Shown here in pieces: positions 6,347-13,605 of a stretch of DNA of 34,671 nt. The notes under the pieces were generated by a model. That model did not search any database. It was not told the origin of the DNA and worked only from the letters and a program-made list of their open reading frames with translations. How positions within the stretch are numbered: the stretch's first letter is position 1; each line of letters begins with the position of its first letter. Source of the DNA: Lachnospiraceae bacterium (GTDB lineage: Bacteria; Bacillota; Clostridia; Lachnospirales; Lachnospiraceae); the NCBI GenBank assembly GCA_028692395.1, contig JAQUXP010000005.1:1-34671 (forward strand), written 5' to 3'. The translations under genes were made by a program, and so were the position numbers.

Positions 6347-7588
6347 ATGAGCATATTTACCGGGATGTTCCGCTCCCGCGACAAGCCCCAAAATCGCACG
6401 GCGGGCAGTTCCTACAGCTTCTTCTTCGGCGGCTCGACCTCCGGCAAGGCTGTGACGGAGCGCACCGCCATGCAGATGACTGCGGTCTACTCCTGCGTCC
6501 GCATTCTTGCGGAGGCTGTGGCGGGACTGCCGCTCAACCTGTATCATTACTTGCCGGACGGTGGCAAAGAGAAGTCCTACGACCATCCGTTGTACCGTCT
6601 GCTCCATGACGAGCCAAACCCTGAGATGAGCTCCTTCGTGTTCCGGGAGACTCTCATGACACACCTTTTGCTGTGGGGCAACGCCTACGCCCAGATAATC
6701 CGCAACGGCAAGGGCGAGGTCGTGGCACTGTATCCGCTGATGCCTAACAAGATGACCGTTGACCGGGATAAGGATGGACGGCTGTATTACAGCTACAACC
6801 ACTCTTCGGAGGAATCGCCCACGCTGGAGGGCTCCACCGTTATCCTGCGCCCGTCCGATGTGCTGCACATTCCGGGGCTGGGCTTCGACGGTCTGGTCGG
6901 CTACAGCCCCATCGCTATGGCGAAGAACGCTATCGGCATGGCAATCGCCTGCGAGGAGTACGGAGCTAAGTTCTTCGCCAACGGCGCTGCTCCGGGCGGC
7001 GTGCTGGAACATCCCGGCACCATCAAAGACCCGCAGCGTGTCCGCGAGAGTTGGCAGTCCACCTTCGGCGGCAGCGGCAACAGCAATAAGATTGCCGTGC
7101 TGGAAGAGGGCATGAAATACACGCCGATTGGTATCTCCCCGGAGCAGGCACAGTTCTTGGAGACACGAAAGTTCCAAATCAACGAGATAGCTCGAATTTT
7201 CAGAGTCCCTCCGCACATGGTGGGCGACCTTGAAAAGTCGAGCTTTTCTAATATCGAGCAGCAGTCCCTTGAGTTCGTGAAGTACACCCTCGACCCGTGG
7301 GTCATCCGCTGGGAGCAGTCCATCATGCGGACACTTCTCAGCGCCGACGAGAAGAAGCAGTATTTCGTGAAGTTCAATCTGGAAGGACTGCTTCGCGGTG
7401 ATTACGCTTCCCGCATGAGCGGCTATGCGGTCGGCATACAGAACGGTTTCATGTCACCAAATGATGTAAGAAACCTTGAGAATATGGATTTAATTCCCGA
7501 TGAACTTGGCGGCAACAGGTATCTGTGTAACGGCAATATGGTCGATATAGCTAACGCAGGAAGGTGGAACGCCCCTGATGAGAATTGA
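6347..7588 (+). CDS. Phage portal protein (HK97 family)
   Basis: A 413-residue portal subunit. It forms the dodecameric ring through which DNA enters and leaves the capsid and to which terminase docks. The start at ATG 6347 follows GGAGAG. Typical features are AMQMTAVYSCVRILAEAVAGLPLNLY, the HPLYRLLHDEPNPEMSSFVFRE region, WGNAYAQIIRNGKGEV, and the C-terminal FRVPPHMVGDLEKSSFSNIEQQ...FVKYTLDPW segment. Length is normal. The gene lies 19 bases after terL. Its last bases overlap the start of the HNH gene at 7578, so the intruder sits exactly at the portal 3' end without shortening it. Confidence 0.96.
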   Translation: MSIFTGMFRSRDKPQNRTAGSSYSFFFGGSTSGKAVTERTAMQMTAVYSCVRILAEAVAGLPLNLYHYLPDGGKEKSYDHPLYRLLHDEPNPEMSSFVFRETLMTHLLLWGNAYAQIIRNGKGEVVALYPLMPNKMTVDRDKDGRLYYSYNHSSEESPTLEGSTVILRPSDVLHIPGLGFDGLVGYSPIAMAKNAIGMAIACEEYGAKFFANGAAPGGVLEHPGTIKDPQRVRESWQSTFGGSGNSNKIAVLEEGMKYTPIGISPEQAQFLETRKFQINEIARIFRVPPHMVGDLEKSSFSNIEQQSLEFVKYTLDPWVIRWEQSIMRTLLSADEKKQYFVKFNLEGLLRGDYASRMSGYAVGIQNGFMSPNDVRNLENMDLIPDELGGNRYLCNGNMVDIANAGRWNAPDEN

Positions 7589-8252
7589 CATGACAGGTAA
7601 AAAATATGGTCGCCTTACTGTGCTGCGAAAAGAAGGAGTTTACAAGGGTCACGATACATTGTGGTTTTGCAAATGCCAGTGCGGTAATTCTACAATAGTA
7701 CGCGGAAGCTACTTAAGAAACGGTCATACAAAAACCTGCGGCCATTGCATTAGGTACGAAAAAGAAGCTGACTATTACCGTTGTACTGTTGGGACTGGGC
7801 GTTCCTTTATTTTTGATGTGCAGGATTTCCCACAAGTGTCAAAATATCAGTGGTCAGTTTCAAAGGACGGGTATGTTCTCGGTTATAGTGAAGGACAATG
7901 CGTAAAACTACACCGACTGCTACTCGGCAATCCAGACATGGTTGTTGACCACATAAACGGTAACCCAAGCGACTGTAGACGCATAAACCTTCGAGTTGCG
8001 ACACAACATCAAAACACATACAACTCATCAATATCCAAATCAAGTTCAACTGGGTATAAAGGTGTGTGCTTTGACAAGCACAGACGAAAGTATATAGCGC
8101 ATATTCACCCAAACGGAAAGATGGTTTTCCTCGGTTATTATGGCAGCCCATATGAAGCCGCTCTTGCTTATGACAAGGCGGCTTCTATATATTTTGGCGA
8201 GTATGCAAAACTGAATTTTAAGGAAGGTGAGCAAACTGGCACAGGAAACTAA
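7578..8252 (+). CDS. HNH homing endonuclease with AP2 DNA-binding domain
   Basis: A 224-residue free-standing endonuclease. The N-terminal part has a zinc-finger-like set (CKCQCGNSTIV...TKTCGHC). The HNH nuclease follows at about residues 111-155 (VKLHRLLLG, VVDHINGNPSDCRRINLRVATQHQN). A plant-type AP2 domain is at about 160-216 (TGYKGVCFDKHRRKYIAHI...FLGYYGSPYEAALAYDKAA). Such enzymes cut a target allele so that the gene spreads to phages lacking it. It is clearly more AT-rich than the portal and protease genes, with different codon choice, which marks recent arrival. It overlaps portal by 11 bases and the next gene by 26. Confidence 0.93.
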   Translation: MRIDMTGKKYGRLTVLRKEGVYKGHDTLWFCKCQCGNSTIVRGSYLRNGHTKTCGHCIRYEKEADYYRCTVGTGRSFIFDVQDFPQVSKYQWSVSKDGYVLGYSEGQCVKLHRLLLGNPDMVVDHINGNPSDCRRINLRVATQHQNTYNSSISKSSSTGYKGVCFDKHRRKYIAHIHPNGKMVFLGYYGSPYEAALAYDKAASIYFGEYAKLNFKEGEQTGTGN

Positions 8253-8541
8253 AACACAGCGCCACGCGGATATCTGCGCCGAGCTGAACGATATCTACTT
8301 CCGAAAGAACGCCGACTACGGCGACAGCTTCGGAGAGACGTTTCGTAAGCTCGGCATAATCAGCGCGGTCACACGCATCACCGACAAGGTCAACCGGCTC
8401 CAGAGCCTGTGTGTACGAGCGGCACAGGTTCCCGATGAGTCGGTCAGGGACACGCTCCTCGACCTTGCCAACTACGCGATCATGTCGGTGATTGAACTGG
8501 AACGCTCGAATCAAACGGAAACGGAGGCTTCCACTGAATGA
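8227..8541 (+). CDS. DUF1599 / nucleotide-modification-associated domain 1 protein
   Basis: A 104-residue protein. The pattern RHADICAELNDIYFRKNADYGDSFGETFRKLGIISAVTRITDKVNRLQSL is that of DUF1599 (Nmad1), which is linked to modified-nucleotide metabolism in phages. The start is uncertain: GTG 8227 is the only clear start, but AAGGAA lies too close to it. The native leader may have been lost when the HNH gene entered. Its stop overlaps the protease start (ATGA), so translation is coupled to a structural gene. A nucleotide-metabolism gene inside a head module is out of place and suggests it arrived as a small cargo block. Confidence 0.85.
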   Translation: MSKLAQETKTQRHADICAELNDIYFRKNADYGDSFGETFRKLGIISAVTRITDKVNRLQSLCVRAAQVPDESVRDTLLDLANYAIMSVIELERSNQTETEASTE

Positions 8542-9242
8542 AGAAATTCTGGAACTGGACAAAGGACGAAGAGTCCGGCGTCCGAACGCTCTACCTCGAC
8601 GGCACCATTGCCGAGGAGAGCTGGTTTGACGATGACGTCACGCCCAAGGCGTTCAAAGAGGAGCTGACCAGCGGCGAGGGCAACATCGTCATCTGGATCA
8701 ACTCTCCCGGCGGCGACTGCGTGGCGGCAAGTCAGATCTACGCCATGCTCATGGACTACAAGGGTGACGTCACGGTCAAGATCGACGGCATCGCTGCTTC
8801 GGCTGCGTCTGTCATCGCTATGGCGGGTACGAAGGTGCTCATGGCTCCCACGGCGCTCATGATGATTCACAATCCGCTGACGGTAGCAATCGGCGACAGC
8901 GAGGAAATGCAGAAAGCCATCGCCATGCTCTCGGAGGTTAAAGAAAGCATCATCAACGCCTACGAGATCAAGACCGGGCAGTCCCGCGCCAAGCTCTCCC
9001 ATCTTATGGATGCGGAGACTTGGATGAACGCAAACAAGGCAATCGAATACGGCTTTGCCGACGGCATTCTGGAGGACAAAAAGAGTCCCTCGGATGTCGT
9101 CGTTTCTTTTGCCTTCTCCCGCAGAGCCGTCACCAATTCCCTCATGAGTAAGCTCACCGCTAAACGGAAAGCGAATAAGCCCGCTGCCCCAGAGCGCTCG
9201 GTAAACGAGCTCATGGAGCGGCTCAACCTGATGAAATATTAA
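8538..9242 (+). CDS. ClpP-like prohead protease
   Basis: A 234-residue serine protease of the ClpP/crotonase fold, used in HK97-type phages to process the capsid protein and scaffold during head maturation. INSPGGDCVAASQIY forms the oxyanion region, GIAASAASVIAMAG carries the nucleophile (S88), MMIHNP the histidine (H111), and the acidic residue is probably in the MDAETWMNA region. Start ATG 8538 overlaps the previous stop. It is followed after 15 bases by the capsid gene, the usual order. The C-terminal 40 residues are basic and helical, perhaps a capsid-binding tail. Confidence 0.95.
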   Translation: MKKFWNWTKDEESGVRTLYLDGTIAEESWFDDDVTPKAFKEELTSGEGNIVIWINSPGGDCVAASQIYAMLMDYKGDVTVKIDGIAASAASVIAMAGTKVLMAPTALMMIHNPLTVAIGDSEEMQKAIAMLSEVKESIINAYEIKTGQSRAKLSHLMDAETWMNANKAIEYGFADGILEDKKSPSDVVVSFAFSRRAVTNSLMSKLTAKRKANKPAAPERSVNELMERLNLMKY

Positions 9243-9257
9243 GGAGGAAACATCACT

Positions 9258-10463
9258 ATGGCTACTATTCTTGAACTGCGCGAGAAGCGCGCAAAGGCGT
9301 GGGAAGCGACCAAGGCTTTCCTTGACACCCATCGCACCGAAAAGGGCACCCTCACCGCAGAGGACGACGCCTCCTACTCCCGCATGGAGCAGGATATCAC
9401 GGACCTTGGCAAGGAAATCAACCGTCTGGAGCGTCAGGAGGCGCTGGACGCCGAGCTGAAGCTGCCCGTCAGCAAGCCTCTCACCGAGCGCCCGGACGCA
9501 AACAAGCAGGACACCAAGACCAGCCGTGCCGCTGATGCGTACAAGTCCGCATTCTGGACTCAGACCCGTTCCAAGGACGGCGTTACCCTGCCGGAGATCC
9601 GCAATGCCCTCCAGATCGGCGTCGACTCCGAAGGCGGGTATCTCTGCCCGGACGAGTTCGAGCACACGCTTATCCAGGCGCTGAAGGCAGACAACATCGT
9701 CCGTGAGCACGCCCATGTGTTCACCACCTCTTCCGGCTCCCATAAGATTCCCGTTGTGACCAGCAAGGGCACCGCCTCTTGGGTGGACGAGGAGGGCGCT
9801 ATTCCTGAGTCCGATGATGTGTTCGGTCAGCAGCTCATCGGCGCGCACAAGGTGGCGACTCTCATCAAGGTCTCCGAGGAGCTTCTCAACGACTCCGCCT
9901 TCGACCTAGAGAGCTACTTCACCACCGAGTTTGCCCGTCGTATTGGCGACAAGGAAGAGGACGCTTTCCTCAACGGTAACGGCACCGGCAAGCCTACCGG
10001 CATTCTGGATGCCACCTCCGGCGCACCCGTGGGTGTTACTGCTGCTGGGGCGACTGCCATCACCGCTGATGAGATCATCACGCTCTACTACTCCCTCGGC
10101 GCGCCTTACCGCAAGAACGCCATCTGGGTTCTGTCTGACGCCACCATCGCGGTCATCCGCAAGCTGAAGGACGGCAACGGTCAGTACCTCTGGCAGCCCG
10201 CGCTGCACGAGGGTCAGTTCGACACGCTGCTCGGTAAGAAAATCTTCACCTCTCCGTATATGCCCACGATGGCGGCCGGGAATAAGTCCGTGCTGTTCGG
10301 CGACCTCCAGTTCTACTGGATCGGCGACCGTCAGGGCGTCACCTTCCGCCGCCTGAACGAGCGCTACGCAGAGACCGGGCAGGTCGGCTTCCTCGCTTCC
10401 AAGCGCGTGGACGGCAAGCTCATTCTGCCGGAGGCTATCAAGGTACTCCAGCAGCACGCCTAA
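9258..10463 (+). CDS. HK97-type major capsid protein
   Basis: A 401-residue protein with AAGGAGG before ATG 9258. The first about 100 residues form a coiled-coil scaffolding (delta) domain (ILELREKRAKAWEATKAF...ITDLGKEINRLERQEALDAEL), normally removed by the prohead protease. The mature domain begins near DGVTLPEIRNALQIG and shows GGYLCPDEF, ASWVDEEGAIPESDDVFGQ, KVSEELLNDSAFDLESY, the E-loop/P-domain helix and FLNGNGTGKPTGIL. These are typical of HK97-fold capsids of Clostridia siphoviruses. Length is normal and no break is seen. Confidence 0.97.
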   Translation: MATILELREKRAKAWEATKAFLDTHRTEKGTLTAEDDASYSRMEQDITDLGKEINRLERQEALDAELKLPVSKPLTERPDANKQDTKTSRAADAYKSAFWTQTRSKDGVTLPEIRNALQIGVDSEGGYLCPDEFEHTLIQALKADNIVREHAHVFTTSSGSHKIPVVTSKGTASWVDEEGAIPESDDVFGQQLIGAHKVATLIKVSEELLNDSAFDLESYFTTEFARRIGDKEEDAFLNGNGTGKPTGILDATSGAPVGVTAAGATAITADEIITLYYSLGAPYRKNAIWVLSDATIAVIRKLKDGNGQYLWQPALHEGQFDTLLGKKIFTSPYMPTMAAGNKSVLFGDLQFYWIGDRQGVTFRRLNERYAETGQVGFLASKRVDGKLILPEAIKVLQQHA

Positions 10464-10476
10464 GGAGGGCTGACCT

Positions 10477-10716
10477 ATGAGCGAGTATAACGCAAAGAAC
10501 TACACCGAACAGGGCGGCGAAAAGACCGTCATCGGCGGTACGCTGGAGATCAAGGAGGGAGCCTCGGTAACGGGGCTTCCTTCTGATTTTTCCCCCGCCG
10601 CAAATCAGGCGGACAGCACTGCCACCACCATCGCACTGCTGAAGGACGACTTCAACGCTCTTCTGGCAAAGCTGAAGACCGCCGGTCTGATGGAAGCCGA
10701 CGCGGTAACTGAGTAA
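10477..10716 (+). CDS. Phage head fibre-like protein
   Basis: A 79-residue protein behind AAGGAGG. The sequence YNAKNYTEQGGEKTVIGGTLEIKEGASVTGLP, then a Pro/Ala linker and ATTIALLKDDFNALLAKLKTAGLM, matches small proteins annotated 'head fibre' next to capsid genes in Clostridia phages. The name is borrowed from phage phi29 gp8.5. The first half resembles a short beta-helix repeat and the end is a helix that could trimerise. It probably decorates the capsid surface; function is by family and position. Confidence 0.75.
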   Translation: MSEYNAKNYTEQGGEKTVIGGTLEIKEGASVTGLPSDFSPAANQADSTATTIALLKDDFNALLAKLKTAGLMEADAVTE

Positions 10717-10730
10717 AGGAGGTAGCGGTG

Positions 10731-11042
10731 ATGACTACGCTGCTTGAAAAAGTCAAAGCAAATCTCATCCTTGAACACGATGCCCACGACGAGCTTCTGG
10801 GGCTGTACATCACCGCCGCCACCCGCTACGCCGAGAGCTACCAGCACAGGGCGGAGAATTACTACAGCACCAACGCCATGCCGCCCACTACCGAACAGGC
10901 CGTCATCATGCTGTCGTCCCACTTCTACGAGTCCCGGGACGGCAGCACGGGCGGCTTCTTTTCGGATAACGTGCAAGCCGGGCAGCAGGTCTGGAACACG
11001 GTCAATCTGCTCCTGCGGCTCGATCGGGAATGGAAGGTGTGA
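10731..11042 (+). CDS. Head-tail connector (gp6-like)
   Basis: A 103-residue all-helical protein. ATG 10731 is chosen over GTG 10728 by the spacing from AGGAGG (10717-10722). MTTLLEKVKANLILEHDAHDELLGLYITAATRYAESYQH and EQAVIMLSSHFYESRDG are typical of the gp6/DNA-packaging adaptor family, which forms a ring under the portal. Its position between capsid and head-closure genes supports this. The stop TGA overlaps the spacing to the next ATG at 11045. Confidence 0.88.
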   Translation: MTTLLEKVKANLILEHDAHDELLGLYITAATRYAESYQHRAENYYSTNAMPPTTEQAVIMLSSHFYESRDGSTGGFFSDNVQAGQQVWNTVNLLLRLDREWKV

Positions 11043-11044
11043 GC

Positions 11045-11377
11045 ATGAGCTTTGGAAAGATGAATACCACAATCGACATCGTTCTTTCTACGACCGCAAA
11101 GGACGCGGAGGGCTTCAGCACCGGCGCAGACCTTGTGCTGGCAACGGTACAGGCTTATCGGGAAGGTCGGCATGGCAACGAGAAATGGGCAAATCGCGCT
11201 CAGTTCTCGGAGGCCACCGACCTTTTCCGTTTCCGCGTCATCCCCGGCGTCACCGTCACCACCGCTATGGTGGTCATAAACGACGGTGGGCGCTTTGAGA
11301 TCACTTCCGTCGAGGACGTGAAAGGACGCGGTATGTATATCGAGGTGCTGGCGAAGGAGGTGAAGCCCAGTGGCTAA
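11045..11377 (+). CDS. Head closure / head-tail joining protein
   Basis: A 110-residue beta-rich protein. ATG 11045 follows the previous stop by two bases, and a longer frame from 11030 lies inside the preceding gene. The sequence GKMNTTIDIVLSTTAKDAEGF...WANRAQFSEATDLFRFRV, then INDGGRFEITSVEDVKGRGMYIEVLAKEV, matches phage head-tail adaptors of the SPP1 gp16/HK97 gp7 type. These close the connector after packaging. Order and size agree. Confidence 0.88.
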   Translation: MSFGKMNTTIDIVLSTTAKDAEGFSTGADLVLATVQAYREGRHGNEKWANRAQFSEATDLFRFRVIPGVTVTTAMVVINDGGRFEITSVEDVKGRGMYIEVLAKEVKPSG

Positions 11378-11801
11378 AGCAAGTTTCAAGCTGCCGGAGG
11401 ACTTCCTTCTGAAGCTCTCCAAGCTGGGAGATAAGACCGACGAAATCATTCCGAAGGTGCTGGAGGCCGGAGGCGAGGTCGTGGAGACAAGGGCCAAATC
11501 CAATCTGCAAGCTGTCATTGGCAGCGGCACAAAGGGAGAAAGCCGCACCACCGGCGAGCTGGTTGGCGCTCTGGGCGTTTCACCCGCCAAGCAGGATAAG
11601 GACGGCAACTTCAATGTGAAGGTCGGCTTCGCGGACGGACGCTCGGACGGGCGCTCCAACTCCATGATCGCAGGTGTTCTGGAGTACGGCAAGCACGGTC
11701 AACCGGCGAAACCGTTTCTGAAGCCCGCCAAATCCTCCAGCAAGAACGCCTGCATCGACGCCATGAAAGCCGCCTTTGAACAGGAGGTGGAGCATATATG
11801 A
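11370..11801 (+). CDS. HK97 gp10-like tail completion protein
   Basis: A 143-residue protein starting at GTG 11370, with AAGGAGG at 11354-11360. The early basic helix (FLLKLSKLGDKTDEIIPKVLEAGGEVVETRAKSNL), the central GELVGALGVSPAKQDKDGNFNVKVGFADG and the ending VLEYGKHGQPAKPFLKPA are the hallmarks of the HK97 gp10 family (tail terminator/neck). It overlaps its neighbours on both sides (11370-11377 and 11798-11801), consistent with translational coupling. Confidence 0.92.
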   Translation: MAKASFKLPEDFLLKLSKLGDKTDEIIPKVLEAGGEVVETRAKSNLQAVIGSGTKGESRTTGELVGALGVSPAKQDKDGNFNVKVGFADGRSDGRSNSMIAGVLEYGKHGQPAKPFLKPAKSSSKNACIDAMKAAFEQEVEHI

Positions 11802-12142
11802 GCCTGCTCACAGAGCTAAACACGCTGCTCTCTCCGCTCATCCCCATCGAAACAGGCGTGTTCTCCGACACCGCGCCCGACTGCTATATGGTCATCACGC
11901 CAATTGTGGAGACCTTCGAGCTTTACGCCGACGACAAGCCACATCATGAGGTGCAGGAGGCGCGGCTCTCCTTGTTCGACAAGGGCAGTTACACTGCAAT
12001 CAAAAATACCATCGTCCGGGCGCTGCTTGCTGCGGACATCACCATAACCGACCGCCGGTATGTCGGTCACGAGGACGCTACCGGCTATCACCACTTCGCC
12101 ATTGACGTGGCGAAGGACTATTCATACGAAATGGAGGAATGA
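11798..12142 (+). CDS. Tail completion/terminator protein
   Basis: A 114-residue protein sharing ATGA with the preceding stop. It has a helix then beta pattern (LLTELNTLLSPLIPIETGVFSDTAPDCYMVITPIVETF, ARLSLFDKGSYTAIKNTIVRALLAADITITDRRYVG, YHHFAIDVAKDYSYEME) like the tail-terminator/minor tail proteins placed just before the major tail gene in HK97-type phages. Identification rests on fold pattern and position more than on a signature motif. Confidence 0.8.
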   Translation: MSLLTELNTLLSPLIPIETGVFSDTAPDCYMVITPIVETFELYADDKPHHEVQEARLSLFDKGSYTAIKNTIVRALLAADITITDRRYVGHEDATGYHHFAIDVAKDYSYEMEE

Positions 12143-12145
12143 CCT

Positions 12146-13006
12146 ATGGCAACCATCGGTCTTGACAGACTGTTTTATGCGCCTATCACCGAAGCCAGCG
12201 ATGGCTCGGAGACCTACGGGATCCCCGCTTCTCTTGCCAAAGCCATCTCTGCGGAGCTGTCCGTGGAGGTAAATGAGGCAACGCTCTATGCCGATGACGG
12301 TGTGGCGGAGGCCGTGAAGGAGTTCAAGTCCGGCACTCTGACGCTGGGCATTGATGACATCGGTACCTCCGCCGCCAACGCGCTCACGGGAGCGCAGATC
12401 GACAGTAATCACGTTCTTATCTCGGCATCCGAGAACGGTGGCATCCCTGTGGCTATCGGTTTCCGGGCACGGAAGTCCAACGGCAAATACAAGTATTTCT
12501 GGCTTTACCGCGTCATCTTCGGTATCCCGGCGACCAACCTCGCTACCAAGGGCGACAGCATCACCTTTTCCACGCCCACCATCGAAGGCACCATCTACCG
12601 CCGCAATAAGTTGGACGGACAGGATAAGCACCCGTGGAAGGCTGAAGCCAACGAGGGCGACGCCAGTCTGCCCGGAAGCGTACTCACCGGCTGGTTTGAT
12701 GAGGTGTATGAGCCAACCTTCAATCCCGCCAGCGCCAATCTATCCGCGCTGACCCTCGGCTCTCTCACGCTCACGCCTGCCTTTAGCGGCAGCACCACAT
12801 CATACACGGCGGCTACCACGAACGCTACCAACACCGTGACTGCTACCGCTGTGGACGGAAACGCCACCATTGCTATCACCAATGGAAGTACGCCCGTGAC
12901 CAACGGTCAGTCCGCGACATGGGCAGAGGGTGCGAATACGCTGACCATCGTGGTGACCAGCGGCGCTCTGACCAAGACCTACACGGTCACGGTCACGAAA
13001 TCCTAA
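12146..13006 (+). CDS. Major tail protein with C-terminal cadherin-like beta-sandwich domain
   Basis: A 286-residue tail-tube subunit. Residues 1 to about 195 form the tube domain (TIGLDRLFYAPITEASDGSETYG, ELSVEVNEATLYADDGVAEAVKEF, ALTGAQIDSN, RARKSNGKYKYFWLYRV, DSITFSTPTIEGTI). From about 198 an additional Ser/Thr-rich domain follows (LSALTLGSLTLTPAFSGSTT...ITNGSTPVTNGQSATW...TLTIVVTSGALTKTYTVTV). It has the pattern of cadherin-like/Ig-like 'beta-sandwich' domains found on the surface of phage tails, which may bind sugars weakly on bacteria. Position before the tail chaperone confirms the role. Confidence 0.92.
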   Translation: MATIGLDRLFYAPITEASDGSETYGIPASLAKAISAELSVEVNEATLYADDGVAEAVKEFKSGTLTLGIDDIGTSAANALTGAQIDSNHVLISASENGGIPVAIGFRARKSNGKYKYFWLYRVIFGIPATNLATKGDSITFSTPTIEGTIYRRNKLDGQDKHPWKAEANEGDASLPGSVLTGWFDEVYEPTFNPASANLSALTLGSLTLTPAFSGSTTSYTAATTNATNTVTATAVDGNATIAITNGSTPVTNGQSATWAEGANTLTIVVTSGALTKTYTVTVTKS

Positions 13007-13019
13007 GGAGGGCGACTAA

Positions 13020-13403
13020 ATGGCTAATGACAGAAGCGCCGCTGTGACTATCGGCGGCAAGAATTACGAGATGATCCTCACCACCCGCGCCACGAAGGAG
13101 ATCGCCAAGCGTTACGGCGGCCTTGCCAATCTGGGCGAAAAGCTCATGAAGAGCGAGAATTTCGAGATGGCGCTTGACGAGGTGGTGTGGCTCATCACTC
13201 TTTTGGCAAACCAGAGCGTCCTCGTCCACAACCTCCAAAACCCTGAGGACAAGCGTGAGCTGCTGACGGAAGAGGCTGTGGAGCTGCTCACCTCGCCGCT
13301 GGAGCTTGCCACCTACAAGGAATCCATCATGGAGGCCATGTTCAAGGGAGCCAAGCGCGAGGTCGAAAGCGAGGATGACTCAAAAAACGCGGCGGTCGGG
13401 TAA
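13020..13403 (+). CDS. Tail assembly chaperone, short form (gpG-like)
   Basis: A 127-residue protein starting at ATG 13020 after AAGGAGG. AAVTIGGKNYEMILTTRATKEIAKRYGGLANLGEKLMK and DEVVWLITLLANQ resemble tail tube chaperones located between the major tail and tape measure genes. It ends in an acidic tail, VESEDDSKNAAVG. Six codons before its stop is a slippery A-AAA-AAC, which lets a fraction of ribosomes continue into the -1 frame and make the longer GT form. These chaperones coat the tape measure protein during tail assembly and do not stay in the virion. Confidence 0.9.
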   Translation: MANDRSAAVTIGGKNYEMILTTRATKEIAKRYGGLANLGEKLMKSENFEMALDEVVWLITLLANQSVLVHNLQNPEDKRELLTEEAVELLTSPLELATYKESIMEAMFKGAKREVESEDDSKNAAVG

Positions 13404-13427
13404 GCGACGAGGAGTTGTTTGCCCGAC
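13382..13427 (+). other. Programmed -1 frameshift signal: slippery site and stem
   Basis: The heptamer A AAA AAC (13382-13388) is in the correct register (tcA AAA AAC). After a six-base spacer, GTCGGG (13395-13400) pairs with CCCGAC (13422-13427), a position suitable for a stimulatory stem. The zero-frame stop TAA is at 13401-13403 in the loop. The -1 frame stays open to 13591. Confidence 0.88.
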
Positions 13428-13591
13428 TTATCTTTTATGGCGTTTCTCTGCTCCACAGGTCAGAGCAGGAGGTCTGGCTCATGCCGCTGGGTCACCTGCT
13501 CGACCAGTGGGAGTGCTATAAGCAGTTTAACAGCATGACAAAAGCAACACGGGAGCATTACATCGACGAAATAATCCCTACGGGCATCTGA
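13389..13591 (+). CDS. Tail assembly chaperone, T extension made by -1 frameshift (gpGT-like)
   Basis: This frame lies between gene G and the tape measure gene and has no good ribosome site or start of its own. After the slip at 13382-13388, translation reads RGGRVSDEELFARLIFYGV, then SLLHRSEQEVWLMPLGHLLDQ and WECYKQFNSMTKATREHYIDEI, ending at TGA 13589-13591. The fusion product would span 13020-13591. The WLMPLG.LLDQW.CYKQF pattern is typical of T-like domains that bind the tape measure protein in Gram-positive phages. The tape measure gene follows after 14 bases. Confidence 0.87.
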
Positions 13592-13605
13592 GGAGGTGGT
13601 AAGTT

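Noticed and set aside
8511-9848. A 445-residue open frame on the minus strand opposite the protease and capsid genes
   Set aside because: It has no ribosome site or recognisable domain and mirrors GC-rich coding sequence; protease and capsid on the plus strand are certain.
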